Source: Dyadobacter fermentans DSM 18053 (lineage in GTDB: Bacteria > Bacteroidota > Bacteroidia > Cytophagales > Spirosomataceae). From it: DNA of 64,000 nt. Both the position numbers and the translations under genes were made by a program. The stretch is from contig NC_013037.1 in NCBI RefSeq assembly GCF_000023125.1, forward strand, positions 1,984,001 to 2,048,000, given 5' to 3'. The notes beneath the pieces are model-generated. The model made no database searches. It saw nothing but the letters and a program-made list of their open reading frames with translations, and had not been told where the DNA came from. Position 1 is the first letter of the stretch. Each line of letters opens with the position of its first letter. Below, piece after piece: positions 8,443 to 16,029 of the stretch.

Positions 8443-11217
8443 ATGAAGAAAATAACGCGAAGAAAATTTGTAAAAAACTCAGTTATAGCCGTGGCAGCAG
8501 CGCCTGCTTTTGCGCAGCTTTCGACTAATGCGAATACCCGGCTCGTCACCGGCGCCAGTGCGACGCTTCCGGCTGCGGCCACCGCGACGCCGTCGAAAAG
8601 CATCGCGCCCGACCCGCCTGTTGCCCCTCTGCATTGGCTCGAACAACCCACCGAACCCGTACGCGGCGTGACCTGGGGCGTACCCTGGCCGAAGGGTTCC
8701 GTGAAGGCCGACAGCGGCTTCCAGCTACTGGCCGGTGACACCGAAAGCCCGATCCAGACCTGGCCCCTCGCCTACTGGCCCGACGGCTCCCTGAAATGGA
8801 CCGCCCACGCGCTCGCACACGGGAATGCGCCGCAGGGTAACTGGTCGGTCCGGCCGGTTAAACGTGCGAAGAGCAATTCTTCGCTGCTGATCACCGAAAC
8901 GGGTACGCATTTGCATATCAACACCGGAAAGCTGCAATGCGAGATTGCCCGGGATGGCCATGTATTGTTCGAAACGCTTTCAACCCAAAACCAAACCACC
9001 GCAGCACAGGGCCGGCTTGTACTGCTCGTGCAGCAGCAGGATGCCGACGATGAGCAAACGCGCTTTTCGGTAAGCCGCTTCGAAGGTAAGATCAGCAAAC
9101 TGACCGTGGAACAGAATGGCCCGGTGCGTGCTGTGGTGAAGGTGGAAGGGCATCATGCCCATGCGGGACGGCAATTGCTGCCTTTCACGGTGAGGCTGTA
9201 TTTCTATGCCGGAAGCGAGTCTATCCGGCTCGTACACACCATTATTTATGATGCCGATGAGCAAAAGGACTTCATACGCGGCATCGGCGTGCGTTTCGAT
9301 GTGCCGCTTGGTCAGCAGGAACTACACAACCGCCATATCCGCTTTGCGGGTGAAAACGACGGCGTTTTCGCCGAAGCCGTGCGCGGGCTTACCGGCCTGC
9401 GGCGCGATCCGGGCAAGGCATTCACGGAGGCGCAGGTGGCAGGCAAAGCTACGCCAGGCAATGGGCAGCTGTCGGATAATGTCTCGAAACGGCTGCAATA
9501 CATTCCCGCATTCGGCTCTTACACGCTGTTCCAGCCCACGCCGGATGCTTTTGAAATACAAAAACAGACCAAACCCGGACATAGCTGGCTGCAATCGGCT
9601 TACGGCAAACGGTCGGCGGGAACGGGCTACCTGGGCTCGCCGGGCGGGGGAATGGCTTTTGGGATACGGAATTTCTGGCAAAGTCACCCCGCCCAGCTCG
9701 ATATCCGCCATGCCGACCATGACACCGGCGAGGTGACGCTCTGGCTGTGGGCACCGCGCGCCGAGCCGATGGACCTGCGCTTTTACCACGACGGCATGGG
9801 CCAGGACACCTACGCCGAGCAGCTCGAAGGACTGGAAATCACTTATGAAGATTACGAACCAGGCTTCGGGCGCCCGTACGGCGTGGCGCGGACGAGCGAA
9901 ATGCAGCTTTGGGCGCTGCCTGCCACGCCGTCCAACGCGGAGCTGGCAGGTATCGCGCAGCAAATCCAGTCGCCGCCGGTGCTGGTGCCCACGCCGGCCT
10001 GGCTGGCGTCGAGCGGGGTGTTTGGCGGCGCGTTCAGCCTGCCCGACCGCTCGGTACCGGCGAAGGCGGACATCGAAAAGCAACTGGATTTTTATTTCGA
10101 TTATTACAAAAACCAGGTCGAGGTCCGGCACTGGTACGGCTTCTGGAACTACGGCGATTTCATGCACGCCTACGACACCGACCGTCACGTATGGAAATAC
10201 GACGTGGGCGGCTTCGCGTGGGACAATTCGGAACTTTCGACTGACATCTGGCTCTGGTACTACTTACTCCGGAGCGGCCGGGCCGACGCATTCCGCATGG
10301 CCGAAGCCATGACGCGCCACACCGGCGAGGTGGATGTGCACCATATCGGGCCGTTCGCGCCGCTCGGTTCGCGGCATAATGTCATGCACTGGGGTTGCAG
10401 CGCCAAGCAGCTGCGCATCAGCACCGCCACCAACCGGAGGTTTTTCTACTACCTCACTGCCGACGAGCGCACGGGCGATCTCATGCGCGAGCAGATCGAC
10501 GCCGTGAAAACGCTGCAAACCATTGTACCGGTCAGAAAAGTGAATAAATCGGCACCGAAAAACACGGAAAACACCGACCTGGCCACCGTCTCATTCGGGA
10601 CCGACTGGGGCGCCATTGCCGGTGCCTGGCTCACGGAATGGGAACGCACGCAGGACAAGGCTGCCCGCGACAAGCTGCTCAGCAGCATGCGCACCATTGC
10701 CGCGCAGCCGCACGGTTTTTTCACAGGCTCATCCCTGATGAACCTTCAAACCGGCGCATTCCAACGCGAGCCAACCGGCAAAATATCCGTATCGCACCTG
10801 AGCGCCGTTTTCGGACTCGCGGAAGTGTGTTACGAGCTTACCAGCCTGGTGGACGACAAGGCATTCAAACAAGCCTGGATTGACTACTGCCGGCTGTACA
10901 ATGCCACCCCCGAGGCCCAAAAAGCCGAACTTGGCGAAAGTCTCAAAAAACTGAACTTGCAGCAAGGCCACTCGCGGCTGACGGCATTCGCGGCGAAGGT
11001 CACGGGCGACAAGCAGCTGGCAACGAGAGCCTGGCAGGAGTTCCACCGCGGGCAGGGCGGCAAGCGCGAGGCCGCCGATCAGACGATCGCCATAAATGCG
11101 CCGGACGTGCTCAATCCGTTGCAGGAAGCGCCGCGCGTTTCGACCAACGGTGCGGCGCAATGGAGCCTGGCAGCCATGCAATGCCTGGCATTTGCAGGGG
11201 ACGCCATCGGGCAGTGA
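8443..11217 (+). CDS. Tat-exported exo-rhamnogalacturonan-lyase-like protein (PcRGLX/YetA, PL26-like)
   Basis: The 924-residue product starts with a twin-arginine signal (TRRKFVKNS, then a hydrophobic Ala-rich stretch), so it is probably folded before export. The region from about 60 to 200 resembles the RIFT-barrel domain of PcRGLX/YetA proteins (GVPWPKGS, then WPDGSLKWTA). The middle (about 540-700) looks like the alpha/alpha-toroid region, rich in Trp, Tyr and His (RHWYGFWNYGDF, HHIGPFAPLGS, HWGCSAKQ). Family members related to Penicillium PL26 release unsaturated galacturonosyl-rhamnose from rhamnogalacturonan I. I infer a similar pectic or rhamnose-rich substrate, but PL26 activity is not proven for all YetA-like proteins. 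It is divergent from susC, so it probably belongs to the same PUL. Confidence 0.75.
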   Translation: MKKITRRKFVKNSVIAVAAAPAFAQLSTNANTRLVTGASATLPAAATATPSKSIAPDPPVAPLHWLEQPTEPVRGVTWGVPWPKGSVKADSGFQLLAGDTESPIQTWPLAYWPDGSLKWTAHALAHGNAPQGNWSVRPVKRAKSNSSLLITETGTHLHINTGKLQCEIARDGHVLFETLSTQNQTTAAQGRLVLLVQQQDADDEQTRFSVSRFEGKISKLTVEQNGPVRAVVKVEGHHAHAGRQLLPFTVRLYFYAGSESIRLVHTIIYDADEQKDFIRGIGVRFDVPLGQQELHNRHIRFAGENDGVFAEAVRGLTGLRRDPGKAFTEAQVAGKATPGNGQLSDNVSKRLQYIPAFGSYTLFQPTPDAFEIQKQTKPGHSWLQSAYGKRSAGTGYLGSPGGGMAFGIRNFWQSHPAQLDIRHADHDTGEVTLWLWAPRAEPMDLRFYHDGMGQDTYAEQLEGLEITYEDYEPGFGRPYGVARTSEMQLWALPATPSNAELAGIAQQIQSPPVLVPTPAWLASSGVFGGAFSLPDRSVPAKADIEKQLDFYFDYYKNQVEVRHWYGFWNYGDFMHAYDTDRHVWKYDVGGFAWDNSELSTDIWLWYYLLRSGRADAFRMAEAMTRHTGEVDVHHIGPFAPLGSRHNVMHWGCSAKQLRISTATNRRFFYYLTADERTGDLMREQIDAVKTLQTIVPVRKVNKSAPKNTENTDLATVSFGTDWGAIAGAWLTEWERTQDKAARDKLLSSMRTIAAQPHGFFTGSSLMNLQTGAFQREPTGKISVSHLSAVFGLAEVCYELTSLVDDKAFKQAWIDYCRLYNATPEAQKAELGESLKKLNLQQGHSRLTAFAAKVTGDKQLATRAWQEFHRGQGGKREAADQTIAINAPDVLNPLQEAPRVSTNGAAQWSLAAMQCLAFAGDAIGQ

Positions 11218-11222
11218 AACTC

Positions 11223-11254
11223 GGGCCGAGGCAAACGCACAGCTTGCTCGGCCC
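11223..11254 (+). terminator. Hairpin after the lyase-like gene
   Basis: GGGCCGAG (11223-11230) and CTCGGCCC (11247-11254) form a perfect 8-bp stem with a 16-base loop, 6 bases after the stop codon. No T-tract follows, so it may be a weak terminator or an mRNA-stabilising end. Confidence 0.4.
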
Positions 11255-11311
11255 ACCCCATTTGTGGCACGGGATTTGGTAATTGTTTTCAAACCAAAAT
11301 CCTATCCAGCA

Positions 11312-11500
11312 ATGTCCAAAGGTGTTTTTCAACTCAAAGAAGACGATACGCAGACCGTCCGCATCGGTCGCGACGAAGTGCAGGAAATCATTCCCGACGC
11401 CGATTTCCGGTTCAGCCTCATCATGCTGAAAGACGGACGTAAGTACTTCGTTTGCGGGACATTAGAAGAAGTTGACCAGACCTTTGAGGAAGCCAAGTGA
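11312..11500 (+). CDS. Small acidic protein of unknown function (62 residues)
   Basis: I chose the ATG at 11312 because the frame upstream of it (back to 11096) overlaps the 3' end of the lyase gene and codes for low-quality sequence. The 62-residue product is acidic and mostly beta-like. It has a central hydrophobic block followed by MLKDGRKYFVCGTLEEVDQTFEEAK-type sequence (residues about 38-62, key residues DGRKYFV and TLEEV). The layout 'short strand, turn DGR, strand, helix' is faintly like small regulators of the FlbD type, but I do not claim membership. It lies 75 bp upstream of the DUF932 gene and may be co-transcribed with it. Confidence 0.6.
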   Translation: MSKGVFQLKEDDTQTVRIGRDEVQEIIPDADFRFSLIMLKDGRKYFVCGTLEEVDQTFEEAK

Positions 11501-11575
11501 AGCTCAATGTGACTTTGGAAATATGAAATATCAAAATAGGTCGTTATATTTACAACTGTAAAAAACAATTGCAAG

Positions 11576-12544
11576 ATGACATACCTGAGTGCTGTACCGC
11601 AAGCTGCTACTACCTGGGATGAGATTTGCTACCCGGTGGAATCGATCATGCTGGGTGATTTATTGCCCGAATACGACATCGTCGCCTCCGACCGGCAACA
11701 GCTGATCGTGGGCGAGCCGTTCGGTCAACGGAAAACCGTTTTTGGCATTCAGAGCGCCGGATATACCATTATTCCAAATCATCTGATCCGACAGGCCGTC
11801 GACAGGCTGTTTACCGGCTATGAACTTCAGATCAAGCATACGGTAACGGGCGAGTTCAGCATCAGCATTATCCTTGCCGAGGAACTGGCCATTGGCGAAG
11901 AGCATCTCCGGCGCAGCATTATCGTCACGAATGGCTACAATGGCAAAACGCCGTTCAGCATTCAGGGGCGGACGCTCACCAGCGATCTCGGGCAGTCGGC
12001 CGGCAGCATGTACCGCGCATTGTGTCAAAACGGCCTTGTGGGCTGGGCCGACAGTTTTGCTGACCTCGGGCATTACCAGAACTGGCTCAGCGGCCAGTCG
12101 CCCGGCGCGGCCCGGAGCGCGCAGGGAAAAGCGAAACCGGCTGTCGGCATCGACCAGCCAGCGCAGCTGCGGAAGCAGAAGGGCTACCAGAGCGCCGACG
12201 AGCTGGAACTGCTTTTGGTGGAATCGCTCAGCGGGCTGCACCGCGAACTGAAACGCCAGCCGGCGCTGACGGCCATGGTGTATGAGCATTTACAAAGAAA
12301 ACAGGTCACGCGCGAGGATGAGCGGATACTGAGAAGTTTGCCGATCCCAGCCCAGCTGGCGAGGCAGGCATACGACCGGATGCGGATCGAACAACGGCTG
12401 CTGGGCGGTACGGCATCGTATTGGCTTATGTACAATGCGGTGAATTATGCCCTGTTTACGGCGCGCAGCAGCCTCACCCTAAACGACCGTTACAAGCTGG
12501 ACGAGCGGGTATTTCATCAGCTGGCCGCAATGGCGCTTGGCTAA
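11576..12544 (+). CDS. DUF932-like phage/plasmid-type protein
   Basis: This 322-residue protein has no signal peptide or membrane segment. The N-terminal two thirds follow the DUF932 pattern: an early segment with VASDRQQLIVGE, then VFGIQSAGYTIIPN, where members typically have a 'y.vvqN.e' block, then a strand-rich part ending in IIVTNGYNGKTPF. The C-terminal 110 residues are helical and charged, and may be lineage-specific. DUF932 proteins are found mainly in phages and plasmids and have no established biochemical role. Here there is no integrase, portal, capsid or replication gene nearby, so it is either a domesticated gene or a remnant. An AT-rich stretch with TATATTTA at 11545-11552 could supply its own promoter. 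Confidence 0.65.
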   Translation: MTYLSAVPQAATTWDEICYPVESIMLGDLLPEYDIVASDRQQLIVGEPFGQRKTVFGIQSAGYTIIPNHLIRQAVDRLFTGYELQIKHTVTGEFSISIILAEELAIGEEHLRRSIIVTNGYNGKTPFSIQGRTLTSDLGQSAGSMYRALCQNGLVGWADSFADLGHYQNWLSGQSPGAARSAQGKAKPAVGIDQPAQLRKQKGYQSADELELLLVESLSGLHRELKRQPALTAMVYEHLQRKQVTREDERILRSLPIPAQLARQAYDRMRIEQRLLGGTASYWLMYNAVNYALFTARSSLTLNDRYKLDERVFHQLAAMALG

Positions 12545-12612
12545 TGGGCTGTCTGCGACTGGCGGTTCACGACTGGCCGTCCGCGACTAGCCGTCCGCGA
12601 CTAGCCGTCCGC
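12543..12612. repeat. 14-bp tandem repeat, about five units
   Basis: Three near-identical units of GACTRGCCGTCCGC occupy 12571-12584, 12585-12598 and 12599-12612. The last two are identical. A copy with three mismatches precedes them (12557-12570) and a more decayed one lies at 12543-12556, starting inside the DUF932 stop codon. The unit length is not a multiple of three and the array lies between two genes. Confidence 0.85.
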
Positions 12613-12648
12613 ACCAATTTTTATAATGCAAATCTAGATTTGGCGAGC

Positions 12649-13014
12649 ATGAAAACAAGTGACATTTCAACGTACATCAGCAAGGTTCAGCAAGTTCTTC
12701 AAAGTTACGACTACGGGCATCGGCGGTCGGAGGCCCGGTTACACACTGCTGAAATCCAGATCATTACGAATTTTATTTATGAAAACACCGCTATACTCCA
12801 CCCCAATGCCGGCGAGCGTACCAGCCTGGCAGCGAAAGGGCAAGAGTTGTTTGAAAAAAGTACCTGCCGCTTCCTGTCGATTTTGAGGCGGCTGTCGAAG
12901 GCCGACGAGGGCGTATCGCGCCAGGAGCGGATTTTCCTTTATCAATATTGGGCCGATCTGGAAAAGGAGTTCCAGAATGCCCCGAATGCATTATCAGAAA
13001 AGCCGGGCAGCTGA
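12649..13014 (+). CDS. Hypothetical helical protein (121 residues)
   Basis: I chose the ATG at 12649 because the open frame upstream of it reads through the 14-bp repeat array and the end of the DUF932 gene. The 121-residue product is soluble, helical and charged (ISKVQQVLQSYDYGHRRSEARLH, key residues 8-29; later FLSILRRLSKADEG at about 75-88). It has no signal peptide and no motif I recognise. It lies between the DUF932 gene and a Rnk-like gene. A 6-bp hairpin, TGCGGC-GAC-GCCGCA, at 13032-13046 follows its stop. Its function is unknown. Confidence 0.6.
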   Translation: MKTSDISTYISKVQQVLQSYDYGHRRSEARLHTAEIQIITNFIYENTAILHPNAGERTSLAAKGQELFEKSTCRFLSILRRLSKADEGVSRQERIFLYQYWADLEKEFQNAPNALSEKPGS

Positions 13015-13074
13015 CAAGCGCCCGCCCATTGTGCGGCGACGCCGCAATTACATCAACTAAAAATCCATTTAAAA

Positions 13075-13479
13075 ATGAACAATACCCTTAACCCCGTTAT
13101 ACTTGGGAAGGATGATTTCAAGCTTCTCAAACAATTTGCACAAACCTTCCCGGACAACAACAGCTCGGAAACCATGTCGCTTGCCTACGAGCTGAACCGC
13201 GCTGTGGTGGTGGAAGACAACGAGCTTCCGGCCGGCAGCATCCGCCTGAATTCCTACGTGAAAGTCCGGGAAACGACTACCAACAAAGAAATGGCGTTCA
13301 GCATTGTAATGCCGAAAGACGCCGATATCGCCAAACAAAGAATATCTATCCTCACCCCCATGGGCGCCGCGCTGATCGGCCTGTGCAAAGGTGAAACCGT
13401 CGAATGGAAAATGCCCGCCGGAATCCGGCGGTTCAAGATCCTCGATGTGTGGTATGATCAGGAACAGAAAAACAGCTAG
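13075..13479 (+). CDS. GreA/GreB-family (Rnk-like) transcription elongation factor C-terminal domain protein
   Basis: This 134-residue protein carries the C-terminal FKBP-like fold of GreA/GreB from about residue 50 to 130: VVVEDNELPAGSIRLNS, then FSIVMPKDADIAKQRISILTPMGAALIG and WKMPAGIRRFKILDVWY. The N terminus (1-45) is a short helical arm, not a full GreA coiled coil. This matches the Rnk group, which binds RNA polymerase at the secondary channel without the cleavage-stimulating acidic tip. Bacteroidota often carry several such genes. The likely role is modulation of RNA polymerase, for example in slow growth. Context gives no firm partner, as it lies 60 bp after an unknown gene. Confidence 0.8.
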   Translation: MNNTLNPVILGKDDFKLLKQFAQTFPDNNSSETMSLAYELNRAVVVEDNELPAGSIRLNSYVKVRETTTNKEMAFSIVMPKDADIAKQRISILTPMGAALIGLCKGETVEWKMPAGIRRFKILDVWYDQEQKNS

Positions 13480-13613
13480 CTAGAACCGACATGAAGCATG
13501 AAACCAACTATCGCTCCGGGCATGGCAGACATGCGCAAGAGCAAATTTTTGCATCATTTTATGCTTTCATCTGGGTTTTTACCTACATTTTTCTTTGTTT
13601 TCTGATGGATAGA

Positions 13614-13635
13614 TATTTTTAGCTATGTAAAAATA
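13614..13635. promoter_or_regulatory. AT-rich palindrome upstream of chaA (candidate operator)
   Basis: TATTTTTA (13614-13621) and TAAAAATA (13628-13635) form a perfect 8-bp inverted repeat with a 6-base spacer. An overlapping AGCTAT/ATAGCT pair is also possible. It lies 86 bases before the chaA start codon. The symmetry suits a dimeric repressor, but no regulator can be named. Confidence 0.35.
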
Positions 13636-13674
13636 GCTTTCACCTGTCCTGATTCGAATAATGACGGCGACTTT

Positions 13675-13707
13675 GTAAGGCATACCGGCAACCGGCCGGT
13701 GCCTTAC
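13675..13707 (+). promoter_or_regulatory. Stem-loop in the chaA leader
   Basis: GTAAGGCA (13675-13682) pairs perfectly with TGCCTTAC (13700-13707). Inner CCGG (13685-13688) pairs with CCGG (13696-13699), leaving a 2-base bulge and a 7-base loop. The hairpin ends 13 bases before the chaA ATG, at or next to the ribosome binding site. It has no T-tract. It could block or expose the ribosome binding site. Confidence 0.5.
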
Positions 13708-13720
13708 CAACAAACAGGAT

Positions 13721-14800
13721 ATGGTAACTAGAATAACGAAATATTGGGCTGTAATTTTTCCGGCACTTGCCTGGATCGTGTATTATGTAAAATCAATCGG
13801 ATTCGCGGGGACATTTGATCTGGTGGTAGCCGGCGCGTTGGTTGGCGTGGTGTTGGCTGCCGTACACCACGCCGAAGTAATCGCACACCGTGTGGGAGAG
13901 CCGGCAGGCACGCTGGTGCTCGCGATAGCGATCACCGTTATTGAAGTCGCCCTGATCGTATCGCTGATGCTTACCGGCGGGAGCGATACGCACACACTGG
14001 CGCGGGACACGGTTTTTGCCGCGATCATGATCATTTTAACCGGGATTATCGGCCTTTGCCTGCTGGTAGGGGGCGTCCGGTACAGGGAGCAACATTTTGG
14101 CCGCCACGGCACCAGCGCAGCTCTGGTGACGCTGACGGCCATTTCCGTTCTTACGCTGATCTTACCCAATTACACCACGAGCGCTCCCGGGCCGGTGTAT
14201 AATTTGAGCCAGCTCGTGTTCGTGGCCATCATTTCCCTCGTGCTGTACGGCACTTTCGTGATGGTGCAAACCGTAAGGCACCGCGCCTACTTTCTTCCCG
14301 ACGAGATCGCAAGCGATGCGGATCTAGCCACCGAAAAACCTTCAAATCAAACCGCGCTGGTGAGTTTGCTGCTGCTGCTCGCCTGTCTTGGGGCCGTGGT
14401 GCTGCTCGCGAAAAAGCTCGCGCCGGTGATCGAAGAAAAGGTGGTGGCATTCGGCGCGCCGGAGTCGGTGGTGGGGGTGATTGTAGCCCTGGTTATTCTT
14501 CTTCCCGAAGGCGTGGCGGCTTTCCGGGCGGCGAGGAGAAATCACTTGCAAATCAGCCTGAACCTCGCATTGGGGTCGGCATTGGCGAGTATCGGGCTCA
14601 CGATCCCGGCCGTGGCGATCGTTTCGATGATGACGGACATGACCATTTCACTGGGTATCGACACCAAATCGACGGTGCTGCTGGTGCTGTCGCTATTCAC
14701 CGTTGCGCTTTCATTCACCACCGGTCGGACGACGATTATGCAGGGCGTGGTACTGCTGGTTCTATTTGCGGTTTACCTGTTCACGACCATTGTTCCCTAA
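13721..14800 (+). CDS. chaA: ChaA-type Ca2+(Na+)/H+ antiporter of the CaCA family
   Basis: The 359-residue protein has about 11 hydrophobic segments. It contains the CaCA alpha-repeat signature in its first half, with the block HHAEVIAHRVGEPAGTLVLAIAITVIEVAL (key residues H50, H51, E53, E60, E74 by count). The second repeat is around VVALVILLPEGVAAFRAARRNHLQISLNLALGSALASIGLTIP, with its acidic residue in PEG. This matches ChaA, an inner-membrane exchanger that expels Ca2+ or Na+ in return for protons. The cytoplasmic loop at about 185-205 is short. The leader carries a palindrome and a hairpin that may control expression. The gene appears to be monocistronic. Confidence 0.9.
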   Translation: MVTRITKYWAVIFPALAWIVYYVKSIGFAGTFDLVVAGALVGVVLAAVHHAEVIAHRVGEPAGTLVLAIAITVIEVALIVSLMLTGGSDTHTLARDTVFAAIMIILTGIIGLCLLVGGVRYREQHFGRHGTSAALVTLTAISVLTLILPNYTTSAPGPVYNLSQLVFVAIISLVLYGTFVMVQTVRHRAYFLPDEIASDADLATEKPSNQTALVSLLLLLACLGAVVLLAKKLAPVIEEKVVAFGAPESVVGVIVALVILLPEGVAAFRAARRNHLQISLNLALGSALASIGLTIPAVAIVSMMTDMTISLGIDTKSTVLLVLSLFTVALSFTTGRTTIMQGVVLLVLFAVYLFTTIVP

Positions 14801-14862
14801 CGGAATTTAAAAGCTAATTGGGTAGGCTGATATTTTCGCGGCTAATGATTATCCGTTTTTTA

Positions 14863-14893
14863 TTGGAGATCATTCATTCCAACCGTTTATTTG
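14863..14893 (+). promoter_or_regulatory. Candidate promoter of the PhyH-family gene
   Basis: TTG (14863-14865), a 20-base spacer and TTTATTTG (14886-14893) match the Bacteroidota consensus at all but one position of the -7 box. It leaves a leader of about 65 bases to the ATG at 14966. The surroundings are AT-rich, as expected of a promoter. Confidence 0.4.
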
Positions 14894-14965
14894 TTAATTG
14901 AGTCACCTTTTATAATTAATAAATAACGCCAAGTCTCCGCATTAAAATCAGCAAAAACTAAACTC

Positions 14966-15937
14966 ATGGTCACCGCAAATCTCCCGTGGATAGAATCACC
15001 ATTTTTTGAAGAAATTCTTAAAACCAAAAAATTAACAGACCAGCAGCTCAGCTATGTACTTGAATATCAAAAAAATGGTTTCGTAGTCATCCCGGGCCTG
15101 CTGCCCTTGTCGCTGGTGGACCAAACCCGGGCCGATGCCGAAGAAAAGGCATTCAACCCCGACTTCCCGATTAAAACGCAGCGGGACGACCGCAGGATAC
15201 AGGACTTCTGGATGGTATCCGAAGCGTCGCGGCAACTGGCTTGCTACCCTGCATTGCTCGAAATCCTTGAAATTTTTTACGGCCGGGAAGCCATTCCTTT
15301 TCAAACTTTGAATTTCAGATACGGATCGCAGCAACGGGCGCATTCGGATACGATTCATTTCAGTTCGCTGCCTGCCAAATTCATGTGCGGGGTTTGGGTT
15401 GCATTGGAAGATATTACGGAAGAAAACGGTCCCGTATTTTATTATCCGGGTTCGCAAAAACTGCCTGAATACGACTTTTCCCACATCCGTCCCGACGCGG
15501 TAACGCCTTCGTATAAAGACTATGTGCAATACGAGGATTTCATTGAAAAAATCGTGGAAGCGCACCAGTTTGAAAAGAAGAAGTTCCTCGCTAAAAAAGG
15601 GGATCTTTTAATTTGGTCATCCAACATTATCCACGGCGGCTCGCCCGTTACCCGCGAAGGTGCCACGCGGTGGTCGCAGGTGACGCATTACTTTTTCAAG
15701 GACTGCTATTATTACACGCCCATGCTTTCCAACATGGTAACCAAACAATTGTATCTGCGCAACGAGCTCGTCAATATGGTTACCGGCGAAAAAGTGGACC
15801 AGACCTACAACGGCGACCACATCAATGCTCTTAGATCCGATAAGAAAATCTACACGCTTTTAAGCAAAAAGGTTGGCCTCGGCTCCCTGGCCATGCGTTT
15901 TCTGAAAGGCAAGGCCTATTTGAGCCAAAAAGGCTGA
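14966..15937 (+). CDS. Phytanoyl-CoA dioxygenase (PhyH) family protein
   Basis: This 323-residue soluble protein has the non-haem Fe(II)/2-oxoglutarate oxygenase triad H126-x-D128 (RAHSDTIHF) and H223 (IIHGGSP), with R235 placed to bind 2-oxoglutarate. Family members hydroxylate small or lipid-like substrates and release succinate and CO2. Bacterial members act on varied substrates, for example ectoine or secondary metabolites, so the substrate is open. It stands alone, with a promoter-like sequence upstream and a strong hairpin downstream. No biosynthetic cluster surrounds it. Confidence 0.85.
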   Translation: MVTANLPWIESPFFEEILKTKKLTDQQLSYVLEYQKNGFVVIPGLLPLSLVDQTRADAEEKAFNPDFPIKTQRDDRRIQDFWMVSEASRQLACYPALLEILEIFYGREAIPFQTLNFRYGSQQRAHSDTIHFSSLPAKFMCGVWVALEDITEENGPVFYYPGSQKLPEYDFSHIRPDAVTPSYKDYVQYEDFIEKIVEAHQFEKKKFLAKKGDLLIWSSNIIHGGSPVTREGATRWSQVTHYFFKDCYYYTPMLSNMVTKQLYLRNELVNMVTGEKVDQTYNGDHINALRSDKKIYTLLSKKVGLGSLAMRFLKGKAYLSQKG

Positions 15938-15957
15938 TCTATTAAAAAACTGCATTG

Positions 15958-15989
15958 TTTCACCGCGGCCGGAATGGTTCGCGGTGAAA
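15958..15989. terminator. Strong intergenic hairpin between PhyH and dehydrogenase genes
   Basis: TTTCACCGCG (15958-15967) and CGCGGTGAAA (15980-15989) are perfect 10-bp arms with a 12-base loop. T-rich bases precede the stem and A-rich bases follow, so both strands fold with an A/U lower stem. It starts 21 bases after the PhyH stop and probably ends that transcript, but the classical T-tract is missing. Confidence 0.5.
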
Positions 15990-16029
15990 ACAATTCGTAT
16001 CTTGCTTTTGCTCACCATCCGACCATCCA

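Noticed and set aside
11096..11311. Longer start for the 62-residue protein
   Set aside because: It overlaps the 3' end of the lyase gene and codes for Arg- and Ala-rich sequence that does not look real.
12543..12612. CRISPR array
   Set aside because: The 14-bp units are directly adjacent with no spacers, and no cas gene is present.
11312..13479. Prophage remnant
   Set aside because: Only the DUF932 gene is phage-like. No integrase, attachment repeats, terminase, portal or tail genes are seen.
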